A stretch of DNA of 64,000 nt from Phycisphaerales bacterium (lineage in GTDB: Bacteria; Planctomycetota; Phycisphaerae; Sedimentisphaerales; Anaerobacaceae): the NCBI GenBank assembly GCA_030602885.1, contig JAUVYV010000001.1, positions 103,189 through 167,188 on the forward strand. Reading direction: 5' to 3'. The translations under genes were made by a program, and so were the position numbers. The notes below the pieces were generated by a model that made no database searches, was not told where the DNA came from, and worked only from the letters and a program-made list of their open reading frames with translations. How positions within the stretch are numbered: the first letter of the stretch is position 1; each line of letters opens with the position of its first letter. Shown in pieces: positions 35,896-44,510 of the stretch.

Positions 35896-37404
35896 CTAAA
35901 TATAGACCTTATCCATCAGCCGGGGAAACGCAATACACTGGCGGATGTGCTTTTCGCCCGTTATCCACGCCACCGTCCGCTCGACGCCAAGGCCGAACCC
36001 GCCATGGGGCACGGAACCGTATTTTCGCAAATCGAGATACCACTCATAGTTCTCTTTCTTTAACCCCTGCTCCTCAATCCGTGCAACCAGCAAATCGTAA
36101 TCATCCTCGCGTACCGACCCGCCGATTATTTCACCGAACCCCGCCGGCGCAAGCAAATCGAAATTCTCCACCACCTTATCATTGCTGCGGTCGGTCTTCA
36201 TATAGAACGCCTTCGCCGCCTTCGGATAATGCGTTACAAACACAGGCCGATCGTGCATCAGCGATATAATCGTCTCATCCGACCCGCCCAAATCCTTTCC
36301 CCATCGAAACTCCGCCGCCAACTGTGCGTGCCTGGGATTATTCTCTATCTTTGCACTTACTTCCTCAAGCTCGCCTCGCAGCTCAATCAATTCCGCAGCG
36401 TTCTTGTCCCGCTTCCACTGCTTTATCGAACCCTTCTGCTCTGCCTCCAATTCACCAATCCTCTTTTCTATTTTGTCCTTCTCGCCTCCGAACTCTTCAA
36501 GCTGCTTCGCCATAAACGCCTTTGTCTTCTCGCCCGTCAAAATATCAACCGCCTCGGTATAGGTAAGACGATAGAAGGGTGGCTTGATGTTTTCCAGCGC
36601 TGAGATATCCGCCCCCAATTGCTCTAATTCACTGCGATTGTCACTCAGCACCCGCTCGACGATATAAGAGACGAAATTCTCGCCTAATTCCAAAAGCCCA
36701 TCCATATCGATAAACGCAACCTCCGGCTCGACCATCCAGAACTCCGTCAGATGCCGGCGGGTCTTGCTTTTCTCCGCACGAAACGTAGGCCCGAAGCAAT
36801 AGACCTTCCCGAAGCCAGCCGCCGCCGACTCCAGATAAAGCTGTCCCGTCTGCGCCAGATAGAGGGGTTGTCCGAAATAATCCACCTCGAAAAGCGTCTG
36901 CTCTTCTTCGCCCGCCGTGGCCGTCAGTATCGGCGTATCAATCAGCGTAAAACCGTTATCGTTGAAAAACCTCCGTATCGCATCGATAATCGTATGCCGC
37001 ACCTTGCCCATGCACCACTGCCCCTGCGACCGCAGATGCAGATGCCGATGCTTGAGCAGAAAATCTATCCCGTGCGACTTCGGCGTTATCGGATAATCAC
37101 TCGCGCCGCCAATCACCTCCGCTGCCGTCACCGCCAATTCATACCCGCCCACACTCCTCTCATCTGCCCTGACTACCCCGCGTACACGGATACTCGATTC
37201 CTGTCCCCAATGCCTCAACTGCTCGAACGTCTCATCCGGCACCTTGTCCTTTTCGACCACGCACTGGCAAAGCCCCGTCCCGTCCCGCAATATCAAAAAC
37301 TGAACCTTCCCGCTCCCCCGGCTGTTATAAACCCACCCCTCTAAAGTTACCTCTTGCCCGACATTATCCTTCAGTTCCGCTATCAGCTTCCTGTCCCTGC
37401 TCAC
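35896..37404 (-). CDS. asnS: Asparagine--tRNA ligase with a coiled-coil insertion
   Basis: 502-residue class IIb synthetase. OB-fold anticodon domain at the N-terminus (TLEGWVYNSRGSGKVQFLIL), motif 2 region FGPTFRAEKSKTRRHLTEFW near 205-223, and C-terminal GFGEIIGGSVRE and FGLGVERTVAWITG (motif 3). Between ~296 and ~365 a charged, heptad-like segment (EKRIGELEAEQKGSIKQWK and ELRGELEEVSAKIENN) is inserted that the E. coli enzyme (466 residues) lacks. GTG 37404 has the strong SD GGAAGGAG six bases upstream and is preferred to GTG 37425; either way the start lies inside the end of the upstream gene (41-base overlap). It enables direct charging of tRNA-Asn. Confidence 0.95.
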   Translation of the reverse strand: MSRDRKLIAELKDNVGQEVTLEGWVYNSRGSGKVQFLILRDGTGLCQCVVEKDKVPDETFEQLRHWGQESSIRVRGVVRADERSVGGYELAVTAAEVIGGASDYPITPKSHGIDFLLKHRHLHLRSQGQWCMGKVRHTIIDAIRRFFNDNGFTLIDTPILTATAGEEEQTLFEVDYFGQPLYLAQTGQLYLESAAAGFGKVYCFGPTFRAEKSKTRRHLTEFWMVEPEVAFIDMDGLLELGENFVSYIVERVLSDNRSELEQLGADISALENIKPPFYRLTYTEAVDILTGEKTKAFMAKQLEEFGGEKDKIEKRIGELEAEQKGSIKQWKRDKNAAELIELRGELEEVSAKIENNPRHAQLAAEFRWGKDLGGSDETIISLMHDRPVFVTHYPKAAKAFYMKTDRSNDKVVENFDLLAPAGFGEIIGGSVREDDYDLLVARIEEQGLKKENYEWYLDLRKYGSVPHGGFGLGVERTVAWITGEKHIRQCIAFPRLMDKVYI

Positions 37405-38992
37405 CTTTTGCTCCTTCCTTTTCACTGCCGCACTTTTTATTTTGCCTCGGCCAAATCATCCGGTCATCCGTGCCAGTTTTTTCTTCATCCCATTTATCTC
37501 GTTTGCCTCCATCGTCAATACCATTTTTGCCCTTACTATAGAGTGTGAAATTTTCATCTGTTAATTTATAGATGAAGGGGCCGTCATTCATTGGGTCAAC
37601 AAAGATTTCCTCCGGAGCTAAAGATTGGATGTCATCGAGACTGACTGGCCAGTTTCCGTCTTTATTTTTGTAACGCCTCAATGCGATTATCAGTCTGCTG
37701 CCTCTTTGCTGTGCAATAGTTCGAAGATATGCATCGTGAATACGGTAGTAAGCTGGCCCCAATATTTCGGCCAAGCGCTCAACTAAATACCGGTAATTGA
37801 GCTTGAGCATTTTAGTGGGTTTTTCCGCCTTTTTTTGCCAGTCAAAATCAGGCTCAGCCATCGCATAAAATTTTTCATAGGACTCATCGATAACCTTACC
37901 AACTTTTTGGGGTGTAGTGGGCAAGTAAAACCAACACAATATAGCCGATGCCTTCATAAGCCTTTTGTGCCAATAGGTTATAACTAGCTCGTCTTTTGTA
38001 TCTTCTGGCAGTTGTGCCATCATCGCCATTCTTGCTATACCGGGATTTAATCGTATCTTCCCCTCTGGATTTATCGCATAAAACATTCCCCAAAGATTCT
38101 TGGCAAATAGCTTTTCGTGTTCAAGAAACCTGGGAAAATCGTAGCTCCAGTCGTGTCTAATTTCAGCCAGAGCTTTTTCGATAGGGTTTAGATGTTCTTC
38201 TGTAGCATCGCCAGTAATGGTGAATCTTTTAAGCTGGTCAGTTGAGAGCATCTCTAAGGCAGCCCCAAACAGAAAGTCGATCAGTGCTGGTTGTTGGCAT
38301 AGATGTTTTCCCATTTGAAGTACGGCGCTGTGCTTTTCAAGGGCTTGGCCGATGCGACCTTCAGCCATATCATTATTTGCCGCCGAAATAAGCAAGTATG
38401 CCCACTTTCTCATCGGCCCGAACCAATCCATTGTGTCACTTATACTCACAACATCGGCATTAATTGGAAATCGGCACTTTTCTATTTTAGAGGCTTCGAT
38501 GAGCTTTGCTATTGTGTTCCCGTGCTGTTTAAGCCATTGGGCTATTTCAGGATGGTCTTTGCTTGACCAAGGCTCTTTTCTGATTAAATCCTCGAGATTA
38601 GGATCGAGAAAATTGGGCTCAAATGTAGCTTCGTTATAATCTTCCAATAACTGATTATAGATTATCGCAGCGTTTTTTTCGTCCGGTATCGCGTATTTAG
38701 CTTTAAGGGCCGCTAACTCTTCATCAAATGTATAAGGCCGCCAACCCTCTCTATCCTCCGGCAAAAATACCCACACCGCCAGAACCAATAAGATGATCCA
38801 TACCCCAGCCCGAAACCACTTGCGAAATCGTCTCGGCAGGGCAGTAGCGGCCAACAAAAAGACAAGCAGCAGGGCGGTTACTTTCCACGGCGCCGAAAAC
38901 ACAATACCTGCAATCAGCAGCAGCGAAAGCAGCCCAACCCAAATCCAGCCCAGCACCCGCCTGATTACCCCCGCCTTTTTCTTCTCGCTCAT
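37364..38992 (-). CDS. Large membrane-anchored protein of unknown function
   Basis: 542 residues: basic N-terminus (MSEKKKAGVIRR), two or three closely spaced membrane helices within residues 12-82 (WIWVGLLSLLLIAGIVFSA, VTALLLVFLLAATALP, AGVWIILLVLAVWVFL), then a ~400-residue soluble helical domain with Trp/Tyr-rich segments and a very hydrophilic Lys/Glu/Gly tail. Near the C-terminus RRYKNKDGNWPVSLDDIQSL and DPMNDGPFIYKL resemble a planctomycete module in which a pilin-like 'Y-x-x-x-G-x-W-P' segment recurs. No catalytic motif is seen. ATG 38992 has GAGGAAA upstream and follows the barrel-protein stop by 31 bases. The last 41 bases overlap asnS. Confidence 0.75.
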   Translation of the reverse strand: MSEKKKAGVIRRVLGWIWVGLLSLLLIAGIVFSAPWKVTALLLVFLLAATALPRRFRKWFRAGVWIILLVLAVWVFLPEDREGWRPYTFDEELAALKAKYAIPDEKNAAIIYNQLLEDYNEATFEPNFLDPNLEDLIRKEPWSSKDHPEIAQWLKQHGNTIAKLIEASKIEKCRFPINADVVSISDTMDWFGPMRKWAYLLISAANNDMAEGRIGQALEKHSAVLQMGKHLCQQPALIDFLFGAALEMLSTDQLKRFTITGDATEEHLNPIEKALAEIRHDWSYDFPRFLEHEKLFAKNLWGMFYAINPEGKIRLNPGIARMAMMAQLPEDTKDELVITYWHKRLMKASAILCWFYLPTTPQKVGKVIDESYEKFYAMAEPDFDWQKKAEKPTKMLKLNYRYLVERLAEILGPAYYRIHDAYLRTIAQQRGSRLIIALRRYKNKDGNWPVSLDDIQSLAPEEIFVDPMNDGPFIYKLTDENFTLYSKGKNGIDDGGKRDKWDEEKTGTDDRMIWPRQNKKCGSEKEGAKGEQGQEADSGTEG

Positions 38993-39023
38993 CTTTGTTT
39001 CCTCGTCCATCAGATTCGGTTGC

Positions 39024-39908
39024 TCAGACCTTAGGCGGGAAGATTTTCCTGAGGTACTCGGCATCGTAGCGGTTGCTTTCTTCGGTGCCGAGAGGCATTT
39101 TCACGCCTTCCATGACGAGCCAGCCGCGATAGCCGATATCATCCATTGCCTTTCGCACGGCAGGGAAGTTCATCGAGCCCTTGCCATACACATCGTCGTA
39201 GTCCTTGGCGTGAAACTCGACAATATGGCCGGCGAGCATGCGAATCTCTTTGCAGACATCGTAGCCTTTGAGTTGGGAGTTGCCGACGTCGTAATAGACT
39301 TTTATGGCCGGCGAGCCGACCCGTTCGATTATGTCCAGGTGTTCCTCGGCACTGAGCCATGATTCTATGGCGAGAGAGACACCGGCCTTTTTTGCCTTCG
39401 GGGCAAGACGCTTTAGTTTTTCAACAACAATGTCCGTTCCCCTCGGGTCATCCTTAATGTCACCTTTCATGAAGAAAGCGAGCAGAATGACTTTTACTTG
39501 CATCGCGTCACAAACATCGATACAGTCCGAGACCCACTGCTCGGCCCGGAGGTCGTTGCCCTTAAGGGGGATATTGTTGAGCTCACCAATTGCAATTGAC
39601 GGTATTTCCATACCGTGCTTTTTGGCGGCTTCGAGGTAGGCCTGCTGCATCTCGGGTTTCTGCATATACATCTGTTTCTCGAGCGTGTTGAGGCTAATCT
39701 GCACCCCATCAATGCCGACACGCTTTGCCAGTTCAAACACCCTCACATCTGCCTGTTTGCCGAGTGTCCAGTCGCAGGCGCCAATCTTGAAACCCCCGGC
39801 CGAACAAGTGCTCTTTGAACCCGGACAGGTACAGCCTGCAAGACCGATCCCTGCGATAACACCCGCAGAACCGATCATCATCTCACGACGGGTCAAACGG
39901 TTCTTCAT
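39024..39908 (-). CDS. Tat-exported sugar phosphate isomerase/epimerase-like TIM barrel (probable lipoprotein)
   Basis: 294 residues. The N-terminus has a Tat-type signal (LTRREMMIGSAGVIAGIGLAGC) shown here as TRREMMIGSAGVIAGIGLAG followed by Cys, so it may also be lipid-modified. The rest is a xylose-isomerase-like/AP-endonuclease-2 barrel: GVQISLNT, the IESW strand with a metal-ligand Glu, YYDVGNS with Asp, FHAKDYD with His/Asp, and LVMEGVKM with the last Glu. It should isomerise or epimerise a keto-sugar, or be an inositol-type enzyme. It is co-oriented with two Gfo/Idh genes upstream (49 bases), which suggests a joint sugar pathway outside the cytoplasm. SD GAGG before ATG. Confidence 0.88.
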   Translation of the reverse strand: MKNRLTRREMMIGSAGVIAGIGLAGCTCPGSKSTCSAGGFKIGACDWTLGKQADVRVFELAKRVGIDGVQISLNTLEKQMYMQKPEMQQAYLEAAKKHGMEIPSIAIGELNNIPLKGNDLRAEQWVSDCIDVCDAMQVKVILLAFFMKGDIKDDPRGTDIVVEKLKRLAPKAKKAGVSLAIESWLSAEEHLDIIERVGSPAIKVYYDVGNSQLKGYDVCKEIRMLAGHIVEFHAKDYDDVYGKGSMNFPAVRKAMDDIGYRGWLVMEGVKMPLGTEESNRYDAEYLRKIFPPKV

Positions 39909-39957
39909 TTCAATGTCCTCACTTAATTTAAGCGTAATTTTCAGTGTGATTCTGGTA

Positions 39958-41217
39958 TCAGTCCTTCAACCCCTTGAGATTTGCGACGAGTTTCTGATCG
40001 CTCCTGAGCAATTCGTCCCAGGTGACGGTGCGTCCTTCGTAGGCGGCGGTTCGGCCGAGGATTGCTATCAGATTGCTCATGACACTGGGTTCTACCGTCG
40101 GGCTCTCGTAATTGCCGCCAGTGACATCATTGTAGAAAGTTACGATGTTATTGACGGCGCCTTCCTTATATATATCGGACGCACTGCCGCCGCGATAGAA
40201 ATTCTCGCCTCGGATGATGACCTGCCCGCCGTATTCGGTCTCGAGAACCCCCTTGGAGCCAAACATTCTATTTCTGATACCCTCGGGCTGTGTGCCGTGC
40301 CCGTCAAACTGTCTCGAGCTGAAGCTGATGCCAATCTTGTCCGGGTATTCGTAGACAAGGACGAAATTGTCATATACGTCACCCACTTCTGTTCGGACTT
40401 TGCGTCCGCCGGTTCCGGTGGCCTGTATCGGCGGCTTATTCATAATCCAGCTCATGACGTCGAGGGTGTGGATGTTCTGCTCGTTGATGATGTCGCCGGA
40501 AAGGATGCGGTCAAGGCCCCATGCACGGAGTCTGTTCCTCGGATTTGTCGGACCCATCCTCCAATTCTGGTAGTGCTCGACGAAGGGGTCTTCCGCATGG
40601 TACGTCGCTTCACCAAAGGCAAATTCACCGATGGCGCCGTTATGCACTCTTTTGATTGCCTCAATGAAGAACTTCTGAGCACGTGTCTGGAAATCGACGA
40701 GGAAGCAGAGCTTTTTCGCTTTGGCATCTTTGCCGCTTTGCTCGATAGTTTTGCAGCCAGGAACATCGACAGCGATCGGCTTTGCCAGATAGACATGAAC
40801 GCCTGCATCGACGGCGGCTGCCGCCTGCTCAGGATGAAAGTACGGCGGGCTTTCAACAGCAATTGCGTCGACGCCACTGTCCAGCAATCTCCTGCAACCG
40901 CTCAGGCCCGTATAGCGACGAGCCGGGTCCACACCAATCTGAGCGCTGAACTTATCGACCCTGTCCCGAAAGTAATCGGCAGCGGCGACGATGTCGTATC
41001 CGCCGTGTTCTTTAAAGAGTTTCGCTATCCATGTTCCCCGTCCGCCGCAGCCCATAAGGGCGATTCTGATCTTGGAATTTGCCTCTGTGCCGCGGACAAG
41101 GGCGGGTTTCATTACGGTGAAGGACAAGGCGGCTGCACCTGCGCCGGCAACGAAGCTTCGGCGGCTGATATTGTCCGTGCCGGTACCTGTCAATGGTTTC
41201 GATTCTCTCTGCGTCAT
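39958..41217 (-). CDS. Tat-exported Gfo/Idh/MocA oxidoreductase, copy 1
   Basis: 419 residues. Tat signal ISRRSFVAGAGAAALSFTVM, then a Rossmann domain (IRIALMGCGGRGTWIAKLF), the EKP-like AKPIAVDVPGC segment and a Gfo/Idh C-terminal domain with the GDIINEQNIHTLDVMSWI helix. The family oxidises or reduces sugar derivatives with tightly bound NAD(P); the exact substrate is unknown. ATG 41217 is set by the SD AAAGGG; seven codons upstream also open. It is a tandem paralogue of the gene at 41241-42500 and shares with it a stretch of about 29 identical residues covering the signal peptide and first strand. Confidence 0.93.
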   Translation of the reverse strand: MTQRESKPLTGTGTDNISRRSFVAGAGAAALSFTVMKPALVRGTEANSKIRIALMGCGGRGTWIAKLFKEHGGYDIVAAADYFRDRVDKFSAQIGVDPARRYTGLSGCRRLLDSGVDAIAVESPPYFHPEQAAAAVDAGVHVYLAKPIAVDVPGCKTIEQSGKDAKAKKLCFLVDFQTRAQKFFIEAIKRVHNGAIGEFAFGEATYHAEDPFVEHYQNWRMGPTNPRNRLRAWGLDRILSGDIINEQNIHTLDVMSWIMNKPPIQATGTGGRKVRTEVGDVYDNFVLVYEYPDKIGISFSSRQFDGHGTQPEGIRNRMFGSKGVLETEYGGQVIIRGENFYRGGSASDIYKEGAVNNIVTFYNDVTGGNYESPTVEPSVMSNLIAILGRTAAYEGRTVTWDELLRSDQKLVANLKGLKD

Positions 41218-41240
41218 AATATTACCCTTTAACAACAAGA

Positions 41241-42500
41241 TTAGTCCTTCAGGCCTTTGAGGTCGAATTCATACTTATCATCGCCGGCCACGAACCGATC
41301 CCAGGTAACGGTCTGGCTGCTATACGCGGCGGTCCTGCCAAAAATGCTCACGAGGTTGCTGAGGACACTGGGCTCGACGCTTGGATAGGTGATATTGCCG
41401 CTGGTTATGTCACTATGGAAAGTATTGATGTTGTTCACCGCCCCCTCCTTATAGATATCGAGAGTCTTTCCGCCGCGGTAGAAACTCTTCCCACGAATCA
41501 ACACCTGTCCGCCGTACTCGGTCTCCAGAACGCCCTCTGTCCCGAACATCCGGTTCTTTATGCCCTCCGGCGACCCGTACGCGTCCATCTGGCACGAATT
41601 GAACGCAATGCCCACGTTATTCGGATACTCGAAGACGAGAGCGAAATGATCGTAAACACCCACGTTCTTGCGCGCCTTCATCCCCCCTGTCCCCGTCACC
41701 TTCACCGGCGGCTTATCGCCCATTGCCCAGCTCATCACATCCAGCGTATGTATATTCTGCTCGACGATGATGTCACCCGACAGAATCCTGCTCAATTGCC
41801 ACGCACGCAGCGCCTTGGCCGGATTATCCCCCCGCGTCCACCAGTCCTCGTATTTCTCCTTGAAATACTCCTCACACTGATAGCTCGACTCACCAAAGCA
41901 GATATCGCCGAGTGCCCCATCGTGTACGCGTTTGAGTGCCTCGATGAAAAGCTCCTGTGAGCGAGTCTGAAAATCGATGAGGTATGCGAGCTTCTTCTGT
42001 TTTGCCTTGTCGGCACTGGCCTGGATGCTCTTGCAACCCGGTACATCTACCGCGATCGGCTTTGCAAGATAGACGTGGCATCCCGCATCGACGCCGGCCG
42101 CCGCATGCTCAGGATGAAAATAAGGCGGCGTCTCAATGACCACCGCGTCGATACCTCCGGCATCAAGCAAACGCTTATAGCCCGACAGACCGGTATATTT
42201 CTTCATCTTCGGCAATCTTACCTCCGCTGCAAACTTGTCCAGCCGATCCTGGAAATAGTCTGCCGCTGCCACAATATCATAGCCGCCGTGTCGCATGAAG
42301 AGCTTGGCAATCCACGTCCCGCGCCCCCCGCAGCCCATGAAGCCGATTCGGATCTTGGAATTTGCCTCTGTACCGCGGACAAGGGCGGGTTTCATTACGG
42401 TGAACGACAGGGCGGCTGCGCCCGCGCCGGCAATGAAATTACGGCGGCTGAAGTTCTCTGATTTAACAGTTTCTGCCAATTGGTTCTTTCTGTTTTGCAT
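41241..42500 (-). CDS. Tat-exported Gfo/Idh/MocA oxidoreductase, copy 2
   Basis: 419 residues, same architecture as its downstream neighbour: FSRRNFIAGAGAAALSFTVM Tat signal, IRIGFMGCGGRGTWIAKLF NAD-binding loop, AKPIAVDVPGC, SGDIIVEQNIHTLDVMSWAM and the closing FDLKGLKD. SD GAGGA stands before ATG. The 23-base gap to copy 1 shows one transcript. A third copy once stood upstream: its last ~24 codons remain at 42523-42606. The repeated genes may act on different epimers of the same substrate or reflect recent duplication. Confidence 0.93.
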   Translation of the reverse strand: MQNRKNQLAETVKSENFSRRNFIAGAGAAALSFTVMKPALVRGTEANSKIRIGFMGCGGRGTWIAKLFMRHGGYDIVAAADYFQDRLDKFAAEVRLPKMKKYTGLSGYKRLLDAGGIDAVVIETPPYFHPEHAAAGVDAGCHVYLAKPIAVDVPGCKSIQASADKAKQKKLAYLIDFQTRSQELFIEALKRVHDGALGDICFGESSYQCEEYFKEKYEDWWTRGDNPAKALRAWQLSRILSGDIIVEQNIHTLDVMSWAMGDKPPVKVTGTGGMKARKNVGVYDHFALVFEYPNNVGIAFNSCQMDAYGSPEGIKNRMFGTEGVLETEYGGQVLIRGKSFYRGGKTLDIYKEGAVNNINTFHSDITSGNITYPSVEPSVLSNLVSIFGRTAAYSSQTVTWDRFVAGDDKYEFDLKGLKD

Positions 42501-42522
42501 TGCTCTATCCTCGAATTTTGAG

Positions 42523-42606
42523 TTAATCTTTCAGGCCTTTAAGATTCGCCTGCCATTTTTGATTGCTGTTGACTATTTCGTTCCAGGTGACGGGCTTTGC
42601 CCGGAT
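42523..42606 (-). pseudogene. C-terminal remnant of a third Gfo/Idh/MocA paralogue
   Basis: The minus strand reads PVTWNEIVNSNQKWQANLKG followed by LKD and a stop, matching the ends of the two neighbouring paralogues (TVTWDELLRSDQKLVANLKG and TVTWDRFVAGDDKYEFDLKG, both followed by LKD and stop). An in-frame stop at 42607-42609 and unrelated sequence precede it, so the body of the gene has been lost. Confidence 0.85.
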
Positions 42607-42809
42607 TTAAACTACCGCATCGGCGGACAAAGTGCAATACCGGAACAAATGAAAATGGCGCAATAGCAAAAAGCTACCGGCCGCGTGTAAAGTGCTATTA
42701 GCGGCATTATCTTGCCGATTTGCGAAGTCCTGAACAGGCCTGAATCCTGCAACGTGAGAATGGGCCTACGCGCGTTGACAACAACGGAACGAATACGCAA
42801 AACCACTTT
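42607..42809. other. Anonymous ~200-base segment between two broken genes
   Basis: This segment fills the junction between the third Gfo/Idh remnant and the truncated radical-SAM gene. It belongs to neither family. Read on the minus strand it is open in the same frame as the radical-SAM start but has no recognisable domain (for example ARRPILTLQDSGLFRTSQIG). It could be an inserted repeat or filler from the deletion event; no inverted ends are visible. Confidence 0.5.
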
Positions 42810-42917
42810 GCCGCGGAGGAATCCGGCGATGCTCAAAAGGCCGTAGGGCTTTAGCCAGAAATCATAGGCCGTGAAGTCGTATATCGGCGGATTGACGAGG
42901 AGTATGCGCGGCTTCAT
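42810..42917 (-). pseudogene. N-terminal fragment of a B12-binding radical SAM protein
   Basis: Starts MKPRILLVNPPIYDFTAYDF and continues WLKPYGLLSIAGFLRG, the characteristic first strand-helix of the B12-binding domain in B12-dependent radical SAM enzymes (normally 400-600 residues with a CxxxCxxC). After ~36 residues the sequence changes to the anonymous segment, so the rest of the enzyme is missing. Confidence 0.75.
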
Positions 42918-42991
42918 ACGGACATTATAGTCGCCGCGGCGCCGAGTGGAATATCAGATGCAGGCGGCGTTCAGGTTTTTTGCGGCGGCGG

Positions 42992-44437
42992 TCAGACTTC
43001 TTCGATGACTTTGAGGCCGGTCAGCGTGGCCAGATGCTTTATGTTCTGCAGGTGGTTGCCGTAGAAAACGACTCGGTGGAGGTGCTCGACCCAGCCGCCT
43101 TTTACGATATCGCAGCCCCAGTTGTCGAGCATGCTGCGGGCATCGGCGACTTTCGTGGCAATCTTGGTACGGCAGGCACGGTCAACGTCGGGACTGCCTG
43201 TTATCTCGCCGGTGGAGATGAGGATGGTGTCGAGGTTGACGAGCTTTGCACAGGTCATGGGCGTGCCGGTGCGGTGCGTGACCTGCAACGCCGCTCCCTG
43301 GTAGTCCTCGAGGTGGTTGCGAATGACGTATGGGCACCGTGGGCCGGCGGGGCCGTCCATCTTTGTCGCGCTGACACAGTGGGCGTGGATGACCGTATTG
43401 GTCGATGTGTCGAAGACGGGGTCGCTGATAAATCCCGGCACGCCGAAGGCATAGCCGAATATGAGCATTGTGAGCGTTGAGTCCATGTCGGCCTCGCAGG
43501 CGCCGACGAGTCCTTCGTCGTTTAGCTTGCTAAAGCCCAGGCAGGGATAGGCGGGCAGTGACCTCTGCGCGAATAGGCCGAGGCAGTCGATGGTGATGGC
43601 CTGGGCGTGCTCATCAGTCATAATCTTTTTCATTGCGAGATACAGTCGAGAGGACTTGACGATTTCTTCGCGGGTAGGCTCGACGACCTTTTGGGCGTTG
43701 TTAATCCAGTGGTTTGCTTCGGTCTCGGCTTGCTTGCTGTCAACTGCCTCATATACGTCGTTGAGTCGCTTGTGGCCGACAGAAACGACCTCGACGCCGA
43801 GTTTATCTTTGAATTCGGCGGCCCTTCCGGCTTTCATTGGGCCGTTGCCGATATAGATAATTCGCGTTTGGCGCAAGCGCGGCGAAACCCGCATAACGGC
43901 TGCAATCTGAGTGATTTCGCCATAGTCGCTGGTGGCCAGGAGGACAACTTTCTTACCGAGCTTCGGCATCTTACAGACCTTGCACCAGTCGTGGCCACTG
44001 TAGGGCTGGGAGAATAATACGGTGGGCTTACCGGCAGCGACTATCGGTAGGAACTGACTTTCAACGAGGGTGTTAAGATTGAAGGCCAGCACACCGTCAA
44101 CATCGCGGAGTTTTTCAGCGAGTTTATTGGCGTCGCCTCCGGCGTGACGGACCACATCACCGCCAACGAATTTGACATCACCGAGCCGGCGTTCGGTCTC
44201 GGCCAGATGCTTTTCCAGTCGGGCGACCTCGGCCTGGATGTCGAGGTCGGGTTTTGGCCAACCCTTGACCCCATCGAGGTAAACCTTGTAGATTTTCACA
44301 TCGGGCATTTTTGGCGGCCAATTCGCAGTCGCGGCGGCTGTGATTGACTGGGCATTTAGTTTTCCGGCCAGGAGCATTGCACTTGCCGATGCCGCACTTG
44401 CTCCCAAAAACTGGCGTCGGTTTATCTGGTTACTCAT
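42992..44437 (-). CDS. Tat-exported fucose-isomerase-like protein
   Basis: 481 residues. Tat signal INRRQFLGASAASASAMLLAG, then a two-part body that resembles the L-fucose/L-arabinose isomerase superfamily: an N-terminal Rossmann-like part (VDGVLAFNLNTLVESQFLPI, TVLFSQPYSG) and a C-terminal part with the substrate/metal region (ITIDCLGLFAQRSLPAYPCL, GACEADMDSTLTMLIFGYAF, with Glu and Asp, and a late HLHRVVFYGNH). Such proteins interconvert aldose and ketose or have lost activity; export is unusual. SD AAGGAG is seven bases from ATG. It stands upstream of the Gfo/Idh cluster with a scarred gap. A link to fucose released by the GH29 enzyme is speculative. Confidence 0.82.
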   Translation of the reverse strand: MSNQINRRQFLGASAASASAMLLAGKLNAQSITAAATANWPPKMPDVKIYKVYLDGVKGWPKPDLDIQAEVARLEKHLAETERRLGDVKFVGGDVVRHAGGDANKLAEKLRDVDGVLAFNLNTLVESQFLPIVAAGKPTVLFSQPYSGHDWCKVCKMPKLGKKVVLLATSDYGEITQIAAVMRVSPRLRQTRIIYIGNGPMKAGRAAEFKDKLGVEVVSVGHKRLNDVYEAVDSKQAETEANHWINNAQKVVEPTREEIVKSSRLYLAMKKIMTDEHAQAITIDCLGLFAQRSLPAYPCLGFSKLNDEGLVGACEADMDSTLTMLIFGYAFGVPGFISDPVFDTSTNTVIHAHCVSATKMDGPAGPRCPYVIRNHLEDYQGAALQVTHRTGTPMTCAKLVNLDTILISTGEITGSPDVDRACRTKIATKVADARSMLDNWGCDIVKGGWVEHLHRVVFYGNHLQNIKHLATLTGLKVIEEV

Positions 44438-44510
44438 AATATGGCTCCTTTACAGACAAAGACTCTGACTATTGCGCTGTTATGACTCAACTCTTAGTAT
44501 AACGCCAATT

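Noticed and set aside
39685..41232. 515-codon open frame on the plus strand opposite the first Gfo/Idh gene
   Set aside because: Antisense to a clear oxidoreductase, no SD and no domain; an effect of codon bias.
42612..42917. Intact 101-residue protein starting as a B12-binding domain
   Set aside because: Only the first ~36 residues match the family; the rest is unrelated sequence, so it is a truncated gene joined to filler.
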